A stretch of DNA of 64,000 nucleotides. Source: Synechococcus sp. M16.1 (GTDB lineage: Bacteria > Cyanobacteriota > Cyanobacteriia > PCC-6307 > Cyanobiaceae). Of the stretch, positions 41,534-49,300 are shown piece by piece. The stretch covers positions 1,178,001 through 1,242,000 of the forward strand of contig NZ_CP047954.1 in NCBI RefSeq assembly GCF_014279895.1. Reading direction: 5' to 3'. The position numbers were made by a program, and so were the translations under genes. The notes beneath the pieces were generated by a model. The model saw only the letters and a list, made by a program, of their open reading frames with translations. It was not told the origin of the DNA and did not search any database. Positions within the stretch are counted from its first letter, which is position 1, and every line of letters begins with the position of its first letter.

Positions 41534-41566
41534 AAAAAACCGCTCTTCCCAAAGGAAGAGCGGTTG
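41534..41566 (-). terminator. Intrinsic terminator, 10-bp stem
   Basis: Perfect stem CCGCTCTTCC with its complement, 4-nt loop, followed on the minus strand by six T. It ends the transcript of the minus-strand gene at 41624. Confidence 0.85.
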
Positions 41567-41623
41567 ATGGGTCACGCAGATGGATGGACTTGACCGCGCT
41601 CTAATCAGTTGTTCGTTGATTGA

Positions 41624-41788
41624 TCAAGCAGCCTGTTGGTTGCCTGAATCTTCTTCCTCCGAGCGGATGAACCGCTTGCGTTGAGCAGACTCGTTGCCGG
41701 ATAGATCGTTTGCCTTCGAAGGCTCAACGGGATTGCGCTCGGGTTTGTCCATGCCCATCAAAAGGGGATGAATACCTCTCCTGCTCAT
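41624..41788 (-). CDS. Island microprotein, MSRRG family, 54 aa
   Basis: ATG 41788 follows GAGGAGA (spacing 6-8). Opening MSRRGIHPLLMGMDKPERNP recurs in the 57-aa protein at 54768 (MSRRGMHPLLMGLDKPDRKA). The rest is hydrophilic and acidic with a basic AQRKRF patch. Its own terminator is at 41534. Too short for common callers, but the pair makes the reading secure. Function unknown. Confidence 0.75.
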   Translation of the reverse strand: MSRRGIHPLLMGMDKPERNPVEPSKANDLSGNESAQRKRFIRSEEEDSGNQQAA

Positions 41789-41987
41789 TGAAGTCTCCTC
41801 TTATTCAGATCTCGCGTCGTGGTCTGTCGGCCCTTTCGCGTCAATTAACTATCGCGCAGATCAGATGCAGACGCGCCCCACAATGCTTAAGAGAATCTTG
41901 CGAGTCACCCACAAAGACCGGCCGCAGAGGGATTGAGGAAGCAAAGTGAGTTGACGAATCGAACGCAACGCACTGCGGGGTGCTCCG

Positions 41988-42299
41988 ATGATTTGGATTC
42001 GAACCAGCCTCACCGCGGCAGGCCTTGCCATCGCCACAGCCATTCCGGCAAACGCTGAGATCGTTGCCTCAACCTGCCGACTGCTCAGCTACGACGGTCC
42101 CAATACCAGCGTGGAGACCTTTCGCTGTGACTTCATGCAGCGCGGCGGCAACGTATTGGTGAACAGTGCTGAGCATGAGTTCAGCTTTCTGGCTGCCGAG
42201 CAGGGCGAGACCTACATCCGCATCAACTCGATCCCGCTGCGCTTCACCCGCACAGGGGAGTACACCCTGGAGGTGACCCAATCGCCTTGGCTGCGATGA
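41988..42299 (+). CDS. Secreted protein, 103 aa
   Basis: ATG 41988 with a signal peptide (MIWIRTSLTAAGLAIATAIP, cleavage after ANA). The mature part is beta-rich with two Cys (STCRLLSYDG, ETFRCDFMQR), likely a disulfide. Exported to periplasm or outside. Function unknown. Confidence 0.7.
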   Translation: MIWIRTSLTAAGLAIATAIPANAEIVASTCRLLSYDGPNTSVETFRCDFMQRGGNVLVNSAEHEFSFLAAEQGETYIRINSIPLRFTRTGEYTLEVTQSPWLR

Positions 42300-42314
42300 C
42301 CGTTGCGATGACCA

Positions 42315-42523
42315 CCCCAAATGGGGGTATCGAGAATCGGATGCACAGGAGTTGATTAATCACACCGGCGGCAGATCCTGCAGTCTGTCGACGGTCGTCG
42401 AGTGACTGCCCTGAGGACCTCCATGCTCTTGGGGTTTTCCTCCTCGAATCCGAGAGAGTTTTGAAACTGACTCTTTCGGGTGAATAAGGGAAGCCCTGGA
42501 GCCGTCACTCCAGGGTTTTCTTG
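42315..42523 (+). ncRNA. Repeated RNA element S1 (GGGGGTA palindrome family)
   Basis: Starts with CCCCAAATGGGGGTATCGAG, then 18 nt after GGGGGTAT the box GAGTTGATT. A first hairpin-T4 (42409-42438) is about 75 nt further on, followed by a hairpin with CCGAGAGAGT and ACTCTTTCGG arms. A second terminator (42494-42519) has arms CCCTGGAG and CTCCAGGG with loop CCGTCA, then TTTTC. The same elements recur at 48678, 50548, 54302 and 54514. No coding frame fits. Confidence 0.55.
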
Positions 42524-42759
42524 TTTGGGAGGAGCTTACGGTGGGAGGAACGTCTCAGGGAAAAAGCTACAAAAGAATGAAGCCACCCTCCCCGATTGCC
42601 TGCCGCCATGAAGGCAGGATCGTGCATGGATGAAAGCGTGACCAACCAATGAGTATCGAGTGGTTACTCAGTTCAGGATTTCTTCCGTGAATCTTCAGGG
42701 GGCATGGCCTCAGCAGGCATCTCGATGCTCATAGCTTCAAATCAGTATCACGCTCCCCT

Positions 42760-42936
42760 ATGTGCCCCCTTGACCTTTCCAGTCTGAAGTGGGGCGATGA
42801 CGGCGATTTGTCTCCCAACGACACCCTCAACCTTGTGGAGCGATTGGCCAGAGCGGAAGAGAGGAGCCAAGGGTCCGACCAATCGGGACTCAACTCCAGT
42901 TCAATTCCCCAGGAAGAACCATCAAACGAGCCCTGA
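42760..42936 (+). CDS. Island microprotein, 58 aa
   Basis: ATG 42760 opens MCPLDLSSLKWGDDGDLSPN, then a helix (TLNLVERLARAEERSQGS) and an acidic/Pro tail. No signal peptide. The ribosome site is poor. Coding call is based on composition only. It is convergent with the CFKTE protein at 42975. Confidence 0.42.
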   Translation: MCPLDLSSLKWGDDGDLSPNDTLNLVERLARAEERSQGSDQSGLNSSSIPQEEPSNEP

Positions 42937-42974
42937 TCTGAGCGGACGGAGCGAGCCACCCCCAGCTGAACGGC

Positions 42975-43190
42975 TCATCCAACCAGCCGGTCATCGGAAT
43001 TCAAAAGTGCCTTTCCTTTGGCAACCCTCAGCACTTCGCCTGAGAGACCAGGGCTTTGATAGATCACGCGATACACGTTCGTGCAAGCAAGCGATTTGCC
43101 GCGTGCATTCACGAACGCCTTGAACTCAGTTTTGAAGCACTGTTCTTGAACCCATTGGTCGGAGCCATCGCTTCGCTCAACGCAGTACAT
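42975..43190 (-). CDS. Island CFKTE-family protein A, 71 aa
   Basis: ATG 43190 (GTG 43211 adds seven residues). MYCVERSDGSDQWVQEQCFK, then TEFKAFVNARGKS and a YRV motif. The family shares MYC or MFC at the start, CFKTE about residue 18, and YRV about residue 42. Other members: 50271 and 55386. Two conserved Cys suggest a disulfide or metal site. Function unknown. Confidence 0.68.
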   Translation of the reverse strand: MYCVERSDGSDQWVQEQCFKTEFKAFVNARGKSLACTNVYRVIYQSPGLSGEVLRVAKGKALLNSDDRLVG

Positions 43191-43598
43191 CGTTTGGAGC
43201 ACGGAGGACACGCAGCCTGATGAGGCTGCGGCCGCTTGCCCTCGATCGACAGGCCAGCTTCGGGATCACGTCTTCAGTTGGTGACGCGAAGCCTGGCGCC
43301 AACACTCTCAAAAGTTGTTCTTTCACCTTGAACGTCGATCAAAGTTGAATGCAAAAGTTGGAGCCACACGACGGAATCACATCGCGTCGAGCGATGAGGA
43401 ATGCGATTCCGCCACCTGTGTGCCCTCGAACGCACAGCACGGCACTTCGGTTGTATCCCCACTCGACCGCTTGAAATCGAGTCACTGACTACCAAAGCCC
43501 GTTCTTGCTCGAGCATTGAGGGTGTGATCGTCAGTGCCGTCGACGATTCCAATCCTGAGACCAAATCGTGTTAAGTTTCGATAAGGCGCACTCGGTTG

Positions 43599-43859
43599 AT
43601 GCTCAAGGCCTTGTTCTCCCTGGTTTTTGCAGCAGTGATGTGGGTCCAGGTGCCGCAGTGGCAGCCGGATTGGTCGGAGTGCTCCGTTGATACGCCCGAT
43701 GTGGACTGTCACTGGTACGTCACGGCACCCGACAACACTTTTGGTGAAGGCTTCAGCTGGGAGAACGCACCCTGGTTCAGCGCCGAAGGACTACGGGATG
43801 TGGGTGATCTGAACAACACGATGACCACGATCCACAGCCAGGCCCTTTCGGGCAATTGA
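43599..43859 (+). CDS. Secreted protein, 86 aa
   Basis: ATG 43599 with a signal peptide (MLKALFSLVFAAVMWVQVPQ). The mature part has Trp and two Cys (SECSVDTPDVDCHWYV) and a short helix. Exported. It is followed at 50 nt by a membrane microprotein. Function unknown. Confidence 0.62.
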   Translation: MLKALFSLVFAAVMWVQVPQWQPDWSECSVDTPDVDCHWYVTAPDNTFGEGFSWENAPWFSAEGLRDVGDLNNTMTTIHSQALSGN

Positions 43860-43908
43860 CGCAGCCAGCAAAGCGTCAGCCCTAACCTTTCTCTTTGAAG
43901 AAACTTCC

Positions 43909-44034
43909 GTGAACGACTACTCAGCAGCCATCACCGCTCTCATCGTGGTCACCGTGGTGATCTCTGCTGCCGTCGTTTACGTGCTGGCTCAGCCGACCGA
44001 CCTGCCCAGATACAAAGAAAACAAGGATCAATAA
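43909..44034 (+). CDS. Single-span membrane microprotein, 41 aa
   Basis: GTG 43909 opens MNDYSAAITALIVVTVVISA, one hydrophobic helix, then AQPTDLPRYKENKDQ as a polar tail. Downstream of the secreted protein on the same strand. A GAAG lies 7-10 nt upstream. Function unknown. Confidence 0.58.
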   Translation: MNDYSAAITALIVVTVVISAAVVYVLAQPTDLPRYKENKDQ

Positions 44035-44131
44035 AGGCCACCGCGTGGGTGAACACTGACCGTGCCACCCACATCGCCACGCAGATCTGAATCCAGCACT
44101 AGGGTCACCAAACCTCCGGCACACACCTGGC

Positions 44132-44305
44132 GTGAAAGGTCCGAACCTTGCTTTCGTAGGCGGCTCTGTGATCGTCGCGATCATGGCAGTGGTTGTCTTT
44201 ATTGGCGCGGCAAACGCTGGCGACTGCCCTCGCAGCAAATCAGCTGAGGCCACCTCAGTTGAGGCCCACCACAACGCCGATGACAAGGCTGACGTTGAAG
44301 CCTGA
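44132..44305 (+). CDS. Membrane or exported microprotein, 57 aa
   Basis: GTG 44132. MKGPNLAFVGGSVIVAIMAV is one hydrophobic helix, followed by GAANAGDCPRSKSAEA and an acidic tail with two His. Signal-peptide-like cleavage after ANA is possible. Function unknown. Confidence 0.55.
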   Translation: MKGPNLAFVGGSVIVAIMAVVVFIGAANAGDCPRSKSAEATSVEAHHNADDKADVEA

Positions 44306-44319
44306 TCGGCTCCAACACT

Positions 44320-44508
44320 TCAGCGAAGCGGATCAACCTGAACTGGGGAGATGGTCTGAAGGGTGCTCAACGCCTCACTGATGGTCTGCCCAACAAAGAT
44401 TCCTCCTGTGAGCACCGCGGCGAAACAAGCCAACCCGAGGATGAGCCCAGCTGCAATGCGAGTGGAGCTCGTTGTTTCTGTTTTGTGTTGCTCAGTGCTG
44501 GAAGCCAT
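44320..44508 (-). CDS. Membrane microprotein, 62 aa
   Basis: ATG 44508 opens MASSTEQHKTETTSSTRIAA, then one hydrophobic helix (GLILGLACFAAVLTGGIFVG) and an ILS-type tail. A longer upstream frame exists but has no ribosome site. Convergent with 44132. Function unknown. Confidence 0.55.
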   Translation of the reverse strand: MASSTEQHKTETTSSTRIAAGLILGLACFAAVLTGGIFVGQTISEALSTLQTISPVQVDPLR

Positions 44509-44826
44509 CTGAGTTGCTGCAATAAACCAGTTGTGGCTCAAACCACTACGGGTTTCAACTGCGCATCGAATCTTTGGGCTTTTCAATTAGCCCTGTTCCC
44601 ATGCGTTTCCTCACGAAGGGTGCCGAAATGGTTTCAGAGTGAAGAGATTTCTCTTGTTGTCACAGCCAAACAGCGGGTACAAGCTGATACATATAAACGG
44701 TATCCGGACGAACCCACATCAACAACCATCACGCATCTTGGGGGTTTTTACTTGTGCCAACTAGCGTCATGCGGCTTGAAAAGACTTGTGCCTCTCAAGA
44801 CTTCTCCACTCTCAGGGCCCTTCCGT

Positions 44827-44976
44827 GTGACCAATCCCAAACCCAAACGGTGGAGAACCGCCATCAAAGCCCGAGAGAATCAGCTGCTGACTCTTGCCAA
44901 GGAAGCGTTGCAAGAGAAGAAAGAAAGAAGAGTGATTCATTTTCTGGACTATATCGATCAAGACATCGCTGCATAG
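44827..44976 (+). CDS. Basic helical microprotein, 49 aa
   Basis: GTG 44827 gives MTNPKPKRWRTAIKARENQL, then a Lys/Glu-rich helix (LTLAKEALQEKKERRVIHFL) and DYIDQDIAA. The open frame continues upstream to 44485, but the added part has random-like composition. Likely a nucleic-acid or protein-binding helix. Support moderate. Confidence 0.42.
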   Translation: MTNPKPKRWRTAIKARENQLLTLAKEALQEKKERRVIHFLDYIDQDIAA

Positions 44977-45078
44977 CCAAAAGTTCGTGCAATAAATTGA
45001 ACATATCCAACTGAACTAGCCCTTACCGATTGGGCTATAGCCCTGGGCGGGAGATTCCCCACCCAGAACCAAGAGGAA

Positions 45079-45114
45079 CAAAAAGAAGCCCCTGGAGATC
45101 TCACCTCCAGGGGC
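45079..45114 (-). terminator. Intrinsic terminator, 9-bp stem
   Basis: Stem CCCCTGGAG with its complement CTCCAGGGG and loop of 7 nt; T-rich tract on the minus strand. The stem resembles the terminator at 59381 and the second terminator of S1. No gene clearly precedes it on the minus strand. Confidence 0.7.
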
Positions 45115-45227
45115 CCGTGTCCCTCGTTTGACGACCGCTTCAGTTTCGTCCAGATACCTGGTGAAAGGGAGTGGGAGAACCGTCGGAGCAGGTCGTGGAC
45201 ACCGGCCATGGTTCGGTCGACCAGAGG

Positions 45228-45255
45228 CAAAAAAAAGGCGGCAGGGAATGCCGCC
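45228..45255 (-). terminator. Intrinsic terminator, 7-bp stem
   Basis: GGCGGCA with TGCCGCC, loop GGGAA, then eight T on the minus strand. It implies a minus-strand transcript from before 45255. The region up to 45352 encodes no secure protein. Confidence 0.75.
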
Positions 45256-45356
45256 CATCAACAAGGGGACGTATGCGTCGAATGTACTGGCGTCCCAGCC
45301 ACACCACCCTCTTTAACCAGCCTGCGGTGCCGTGGGCATCGTTTTTACGAACTGCC

Positions 45357-45388
45357 AAAAAAAAGGGGGGTGTTCCCTAAGCACCCCC
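45357..45388 (-). terminator. Intrinsic terminator, G/C stem
   Basis: GGGGGTG with CACCCCC and a loop of 9 nt, then eight T on the minus strand. It is the third minus-strand terminator within 310 bp, suggesting successive short RNAs rather than protein genes. Confidence 0.72.
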
Positions 45389-45591
45389 GCGTTCGACGCA
45401 TCGCCCCTTCACCGAAGAAGCAATCGAATGATGACGCGAGATTCAGCGACTGGTCGTCGCCATCACGACAAAACAAGGGGTGTGGTCAGCAACCCAGGAA
45501 AAAGACAGGGTTCCCTCGCCGCTACGGGTAGAAGCGCTTATATGGGCTCTCTGGTGCCGAACGCTACGACAGCTCTGCATCAACCCGAGGC

Positions 45592-45699
45592 ATGACAGAA
45601 GCAGGCCACACCACAACCTTCATGGAGTTCGCACTGCTTGCGTTGTTCACTTGCTCGCTTGCTTCAGTGATCGCAACGGTTTTCCGCGGGACCTACTGA
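45592..45699 (+). CDS. Hydrophobic microprotein 1 of a coupled pair, 35 aa
   Basis: ATG 45592, preceded by GAGG. MTEAGHTTTFMEFALLALFT is largely one hydrophobic helix. Its stop overlaps the start of the next frame by one base (TGATG). Function unknown; could be a membrane pair or toxin-like peptide. Confidence 0.5.
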   Translation: MTEAGHTTTFMEFALLALFTCSLASVIATVFRGTY

Positions 45700-45803
45700 T
45701 GAGGAGCAAGTCCCATCGGTTGGCATTGGAGCACCGCTTCGCAAGCACCGTGCTTTGGTCGCTTTTTGCGGCTCTGATCTTCCAAGCACTGGCGAGTCAA
45801 TAG
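45699..45803 (+). CDS. Hydrophobic microprotein 2 of a coupled pair, 34 aa
   Basis: ATG 45699 overlaps the stop of the previous frame. MRSKSHRLALEHRFASTVLW, then LFAALIFQALASQ: a basic start followed by a helix. TGATG coupling supports translation. Function unknown. Confidence 0.5.
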   Translation: MRSKSHRLALEHRFASTVLWSLFAALIFQALASQ

Positions 45804-45874
45804 ACAAGTTCATCGTCACAAGTCAACAACCCGTCTTGCGACGGGAGAATCTCACTGCTTGAACGACAACCGCC

Positions 45875-46006
45875 TTATGCAGACAGAGGGTTGAGCTCTT
45901 GCCTGTTCTTCAGAAATTGAGCATTAATGTGCAGTAAAACATTGTCTGCTTCCTGAATAAATTTTTCCCGACACCATTCATCCGTAACCCTTCCAGCCGC
46001 ATCCAT
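45875..46006 (-). CDS. Island microprotein, 43 aa
   Basis: ATG 46006 gives MDAAGRVTDEWCREKFIQEA and DNVLLHINAQFLKNRQELNP, a soluble helical protein with one Cys. The ribosome site is weak. A CCCGTC hairpin (45831-45846) lies after the stop. Composition supports coding. Confidence 0.48.
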   Translation of the reverse strand: MDAAGRVTDEWCREKFIQEADNVLLHINAQFLKNRQELNPLSA

Positions 46007-46140
46007 AGAGTGATGTATTGATCTTCAAGCGTCACTTACTTTGTGCAGTTAATCAATGATGGCAGGGCTGACACTGGCTCCAGTAGTTGCCGATACCTGA
46101 AGCTCGACAACAAGAAAACGGCTCTCTTCACAACTGGGCA

Positions 46141-46232
46141 GTCAAAAAAAGACCTCCGCCAAAGGCAGAGGCCTCAAAAAATCTCAGGGATGCGACCTTG
46201 TTTCCATCCCATGAGGTGATTCCTCACAACTT
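46141..46232 (-). ncRNA. yfr2: Yfr2-family small RNA, second copy
   Basis: On the minus strand: hairpin GTGAGG-loop-CCTCAT, then GGGATGGAAACAAGGTCGCA, then a terminator with arms GAGGCCTCTGCC and GGCGGAGGTC followed by seven T. The layout is the same as in the copy at 10419: two hairpins around a GGAAACAAGG block, then a terminator with loop TTTG. Located in the island, it may have been acquired or duplicated separately. No coding frame. Confidence 0.7.
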
Positions 46233-46402
46233 CATCGTGTCTAGAGGATGGGAAATGGGGAAGCAAACTATGGACAGCCTGTGGCTTGTCCCTCTGCCTG
46301 ATCGCTCATCAAAAGGCGTTGGGGCAGAAGACGGTGGGGCGGTATCCCTACGCCCTGGTCCATGTTCAAAGCTTTTCGGACAAACCGTGGGTAATGCCCA
46401 AG

Positions 46403-46432
46403 AAAAAGTCCCGGTGTTCGATGCCGGGACTT
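46403..46432 (-). terminator. Intrinsic terminator, 9-bp stem
   Basis: Perfect stem AAGTCCCGG with its complement CCGGGACTT, 9-nt loop, followed by TTTTT on the minus strand. It ends a minus-strand RNA that would start near 46460-46490, where ATAAATACTTAG is found, the same 12-mer as at 54020. Confidence 0.72.
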
Positions 46433-46768
46433 CCGTCTCTCATGACGTACCCCAGTCCTAACAGAGCGACTAAGTATTTATGCGTACGGCTTACACGACC
46501 AGCGTATAGCAGGTGGCACGTCTCGGCCTGGTTCGACAGGGCTACGACTGGAGTGCCCCGGGACGGCCCGAACCACTCAGGGGCGGCGGAACCAACTTCG
46601 AGCGGTCACCTGACCGATGGTTTCGCCTGGGGAAGATCTGCGGCTCGTCTCAGTTTCGTCCAACGGCCCTGGCAAGGGCCTGCTCCATACGGACATACAC
46701 GGGAAGCAGCTTCGAGGGGACCTGCCGGAGGAACTCCCTTTCAGCCATAACCGTGGCCAACGCATGGA
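46433..46768. other. Region without a confident gene
   Basis: 336 bp. One plus-strand frame from GTG 46513 to 46797 encodes a 94-aa Arg/Gly-rich product (RQGYDWSAPGRP), but a second frame is open over the same stretch, and neither has a convincing ribosome site. G/C content is higher here than in the rest of the island. Possibly a decayed gene. Confidence 0.3.
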
Positions 46769-46867
46769 TCAGTTGCCCTTTTGGTTTGCGTAGGTGAAGA
46801 CCTCAAGCACTTCTGGTGAGACCTCAGCACCAACCTTGTTCCCGTCCCTGAGCAGAACTCGCGCCAC
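46769..46867 (-). CDS. Microprotein with strong ribosome site, 32 aa
   Basis: GTG 46867 has GGAGG at 8 nt upstream. The product MARVLLRDGNKVGAEVSPEV ends VFTYANQKGN and is a compact beta/helix-like peptide. Its quality of ribosome site exceeds most neighbours. Function unknown. Confidence 0.42.
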   Translation of the reverse strand: MARVLLRDGNKVGAEVSPEVLEVFTYANQKGN

Positions 46868-46921
46868 CCTCGAACCTCCAGCGAAACCAGGCGGTGGAGA
46901 TTGGTTATTACCGCTGCATCC

Positions 46922-47161
46922 CTAGGTTTCCTGATCAGCGTGCCTTCTCCACGGAGTCCATGGATGCTGGGCTTGAGGAGCAATCTCCTGTTGAACTGCG
47001 ATGTGCTGTGCTGTCTCGGCTTTTTGCAGGGCTTGCTGATCGAGTTCCGCAGAAAGAAACAGTCCTGCAATGAAGATCATGAGGATGCTGAGGAGTACCG
47101 CGACCAAATACATCGTTGACCGAGCGATGGCTTGTTCCTGCTCTCTACTCAGGTCGCCCAT
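46922..47161 (-). CDS. Membrane microprotein, 79 aa
   Basis: ATG 47161 opens MGDLSREQEQAIARSTMYLV, then one hydrophobic helix (AVLLSILMIFIAGLFLSAEL) and a Gln/Ala-rich soluble tail (QKAETAQHIAVQQEIAPQAQ). Single membrane anchor with cytoplasmic N-terminus. Function unknown. Confidence 0.62.
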   Translation of the reverse strand: MGDLSREQEQAIARSTMYLVAVLLSILMIFIAGLFLSAELDQQALQKAETAQHIAVQQEIAPQAQHPWTPWRRHADQET

Positions 47162-47308
47162 GGCTTGGCCCAAATCTGGTCAAGATGTATCAGTAAGAAC
47201 TCTTTGCTGCGATTACAGAGGGTGTTGTTTTGTGTGCTCAGTTCAAGCTGGTGGGTTCCGCCCCGCCCGGCAATCCCAGTGAAACAGAACAAATTTCAAA
47301 GGAGATCC

Positions 47309-47539
47309 CTACAGACAACGCTGGTCTGACTCCCTGCATCGCAGGAAGGGAGTCAGTGCAGTGACCAACGCCCAATGGTCAACGGAACAACCATTGGAAA
47401 GAAGGAGCCTTCGTCTGCACCTTCCGGTTCCACCATGGATTAGGTGAAACAAACCAGGGAACGCCAATGACACGTTGAGACGGAACAAATGACGTGCCGC
47501 GATGTTGAGGCGCTTGAAAAACGGTAAGAGCACCGCCAT
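47309..47539 (-). CDS. Basic protein, 76 aa
   Basis: ATG 47539 follows GAGGAAGAG. MAVLLPFFKRLNIAARHLFR then hydrophobic and Arg-rich segments (GGTGRCRRRLLLSNGC). Two to three Cys. It might be an amphipathic membrane-bound protein. Support moderate because composition is atypical. Confidence 0.38.
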   Translation of the reverse strand: MAVLLPFFKRLNIAARHLFRLNVSLAFPGLFHLIHGGTGRCRRRLLLSNGCSVDHWALVTALTPFLRCRESDQRCL

Positions 47540-47596
47540 CTCGGTCTCTTCCTCACCCAATGGCCTGCACCAACACCCAAGCTGCTGCAATCAGTA

Positions 47597-47662
47597 TCAC
47601 CTGCCAAGTGGCATGACTTCAGATCCACCAAGAGCTCTCCCTTTGGTGGCAAAGGCGCGCAT
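47597..47662 (-). pseudogene. C-terminal fragment related to the 57493 gene
   Basis: A 21-codon frame ends FATKGRALGGSEVMPLGR, nearly identical to the last residues of the 164-aa protein at 57493 (LATKGTSLGGSEVMPLSR). An in-frame stop lies just upstream. This is a remnant, or a very short peptide, of the same family, and marks a duplicated segment. Confidence 0.62.
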
Positions 47663-47686
47663 TCACTGGCACCTTTTTGCATCTGG

Positions 47687-47962
47687 TCAAAAACCATCTT
47701 CATCAAGAAGGAAGAGGTCACCGAGAAAAGGGTCATTGGTACCCGCTTCTTCATTGCCGAGAACTGCCTCACGGATGGCTTCATCTGCCTTGAAATAAAT
47801 GAGGTCATCTCGCTCAAGATCAACTCCGCGCATCTCTGGATGACCACCAACAAGCTGGCGCGCTTCCTGCCATTCGGATAATCGCTCATAGAAAAGCTTT
47901 CCGAGATAATCAAGCAACGCAAAACTAGCAAGCAAGTAGAAACAAAAATTGAGGAAAGCCAT
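47687..47962 (-). CDS. Membrane-anchored acidic protein, 91 aa
   Basis: ATG 47962 after GGAGGGGAG (excellent ribosome site). MAFLNFCFYLLASFALLDYL is an N-terminal membrane helix, followed by a soluble acidic part (RDDLIYFKADEAIREAVLGN) and an acidic C-terminus. Function unknown. Confidence 0.68.
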   Translation of the reverse strand: MAFLNFCFYLLASFALLDYLGKLFYERLSEWQEARQLVGGHPEMRGVDLERDDLIYFKADEAIREAVLGNEEAGTNDPFLGDLFLLDEDGF

Positions 47963-48181
47963 CTCCCCTCCTCGTCTCTATGGACAACTTATTCCTCAAG
48001 ATCGATTTCGAGAAGTGGTGTAATTACCACAGTATTTTTACTGGTTGTCCATGTGAATAAAACAGAAAAGAGACTTTCTTTCCATCCGCAACGAAGGACT
48101 GGATCGAACGTCGCCTCGAAATGGCGAGTCTGGATGAGTGCCCTTGCGGTTCTGTCGCAACGGCGACAGGCAGGTGGGCAA

Positions 48182-48301
48182 GTGAACGGAAATGATCGCT
48201 TAAGTCATTTCACACCCATGGGTTTTCTCGCTGTCGCCGGCTGCATGCTGTTGGCCACTGCAATGTCCGCAGCTTTAAGCAGCAAGCCTTCGAAGGCCTG
48301 A
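48182..48301 (+). CDS. Single-span membrane microprotein, 39 aa
   Basis: GTG 48182, with AGGTGGG upstream. MNGNDRLSHFTPMGFLAVAG then a helix (CMLLATAMSAALSSKPSKA). A longer in-frame extension to 48053 exists but is less likely. Function unknown. Confidence 0.5.
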   Translation: MNGNDRLSHFTPMGFLAVAGCMLLATAMSAALSSKPSKA

Positions 48302-48482
48302 TGGTTGGGAGGGGGCGAGCTTGGCGGCGGCCCCCAACAGATCAGGTCAGCTTCAAAACGAGGCACTGAACAGACCTAGGCCAACCCTAGGTTTTTTAGT
48401 GCTTGCACGTACTAAGCATTAGTACCGGATTGGCAAATGGGAATCGGGCTTTGGCTGCTCCGAAGATGGTTACCGCTCAAAA

Positions 48483-48608
48483 TCAAGACTCCTTCTTCAC
48501 CTTCGGCAAAACCTTGGTGAGATAGAGATGAAAGGGGGTCTTTTTTTTGGAGATGTCCTCGGTGCAAATCCTTCCGCCACCCATGATGGTCCAGCATTGG
48601 CTTGTCAT
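48483..48608 (-). CDS. Basic microprotein, 41 aa
   Basis: ATG 48608 is preceded by AGGAGAGCG. MTSQCWTIMGGGRICTEDIS then a Lys-rich helix KTPFHLYLTKVLPKVKKES. Two Cys. Ribosome site is strong. Function unknown. Confidence 0.58.
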   Translation of the reverse strand: MTSQCWTIMGGGRICTEDISKKKTPFHLYLTKVLPKVKKES

Positions 48609-48677
48609 CGCTCTCCTATCGGCTAATCCAGGTCTAGCCACGTTGCGATAAGGGGATGGGGCGGGAAACAACACCCT

Positions 48678-48876
48678 CCCCAATTGGGGGTAGCTAAGAC
48701 GCATGAGCATGAGTTGATTGGGTATGCCGATGGGGTTGCTGGTAACTCCATCAGCCGTCGAGCAAAAGCCCTGTCTTTTACTGCAGGGCTTTTCTCTACG
48801 AATGCCGAAGGAGGCTTCGGAACACCTCTCTCGGTTGCTAATGGAAACCCTGAAACCGTCACGACCAGGTTTTCTC
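48678..48876 (+). ncRNA. Repeated RNA element S2
   Basis: Opens with the perfect palindrome CCCCAATTGGGG plus GTAG, then 17 nt later GAGTTGATT. A perfect 10-bp stem terminator (AAAAGCCCTG with its complement, 48764-48793), then hairpin CCGAAGGAGG/CCTCTCTCGG, then a second terminator around 48845-48876 with ACCGTCAC loop and TTTTC. Order and spacing match S1. It ends 21 nt before a DUF4278 gene. Confidence 0.58.
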
Positions 48877-48897
48877 TCCTATTCGAGGAACATCCCC

Positions 48898-49077
48898 ATG
48901 AATGATCTGCTGTATCGAGGTCAAACCTACAAAGCACCCACACCCAAGCCAAAGACTTGTTTGGAGCTCACGTACAGGCAGGAGCACTACAACACATGCC
49001 GGCAGGTTGGGTCACGACCGATCGACCAAATTCACCTCACCTATCGAGGAGCCTGTTACATCAAGCACCGGGGATAA
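48898..49077 (+). CDS. DUF4278-like protein with cysteines, 59 aa
   Basis: ATG 48898 begins MNDLLYRGQTYKAPTPKPKT. The repeats are LLYRGQTY, LTYRQEHYNTC and LTYRGACYIK, and three Cys are present. Related to the 80-aa protein at 11990 by the YRG-x-x-Y repeat. Function unknown. Follows S2 by 21 nt; co-transcription or attenuation is possible. Confidence 0.68.
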   Translation: MNDLLYRGQTYKAPTPKPKTCLELTYRQEHYNTCRQVGSRPIDQIHLTYRGACYIKHRG

Positions 49078-49198
49078 CTCCAGATTGAACAGGAACCTGT
49101 TGCTTTGGTCAGGACGTTAACGCGTGGTTGGAAGGTACAACCAAAGACCAGCTCGAAGTTAGCCGAGCACTGAATGTCACGACTCGTATGCCTCAGGT

Positions 49199-49300
49199 TC
49201 ACTGATGGTGTGTTCTGTCTTCTTGTTGATCGGCATCGTGTATAACAATAAGAAGGAAAAGAATCAACCAGATGAATGGAACAACAATAGGTTCAATCAT
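49199..49300 (-). CDS. Membrane microprotein of a coupled pair, 33 aa
   Basis: ATG 49300 overlaps the stop of the next-upstream frame (ATGA). MIEPIVVPFIWLILFLLIVI is a hydrophobic helix, then HDADQQEDRTHHQ, an acidic/His tail. Function unknown. Confidence 0.55.
   Translation of the reverse strand: MIEPIVVPFIWLILFLLIVIHDADQQEDRTHHQ

Noticed and set aside
46505-46640. Possible tRNA/tmRNA-like segment containing GGTTCGACAGG
   Set aside because: No cloverleaf, acceptor stem or CCA could be drawn around it; the match is limited to a T-loop-like string.
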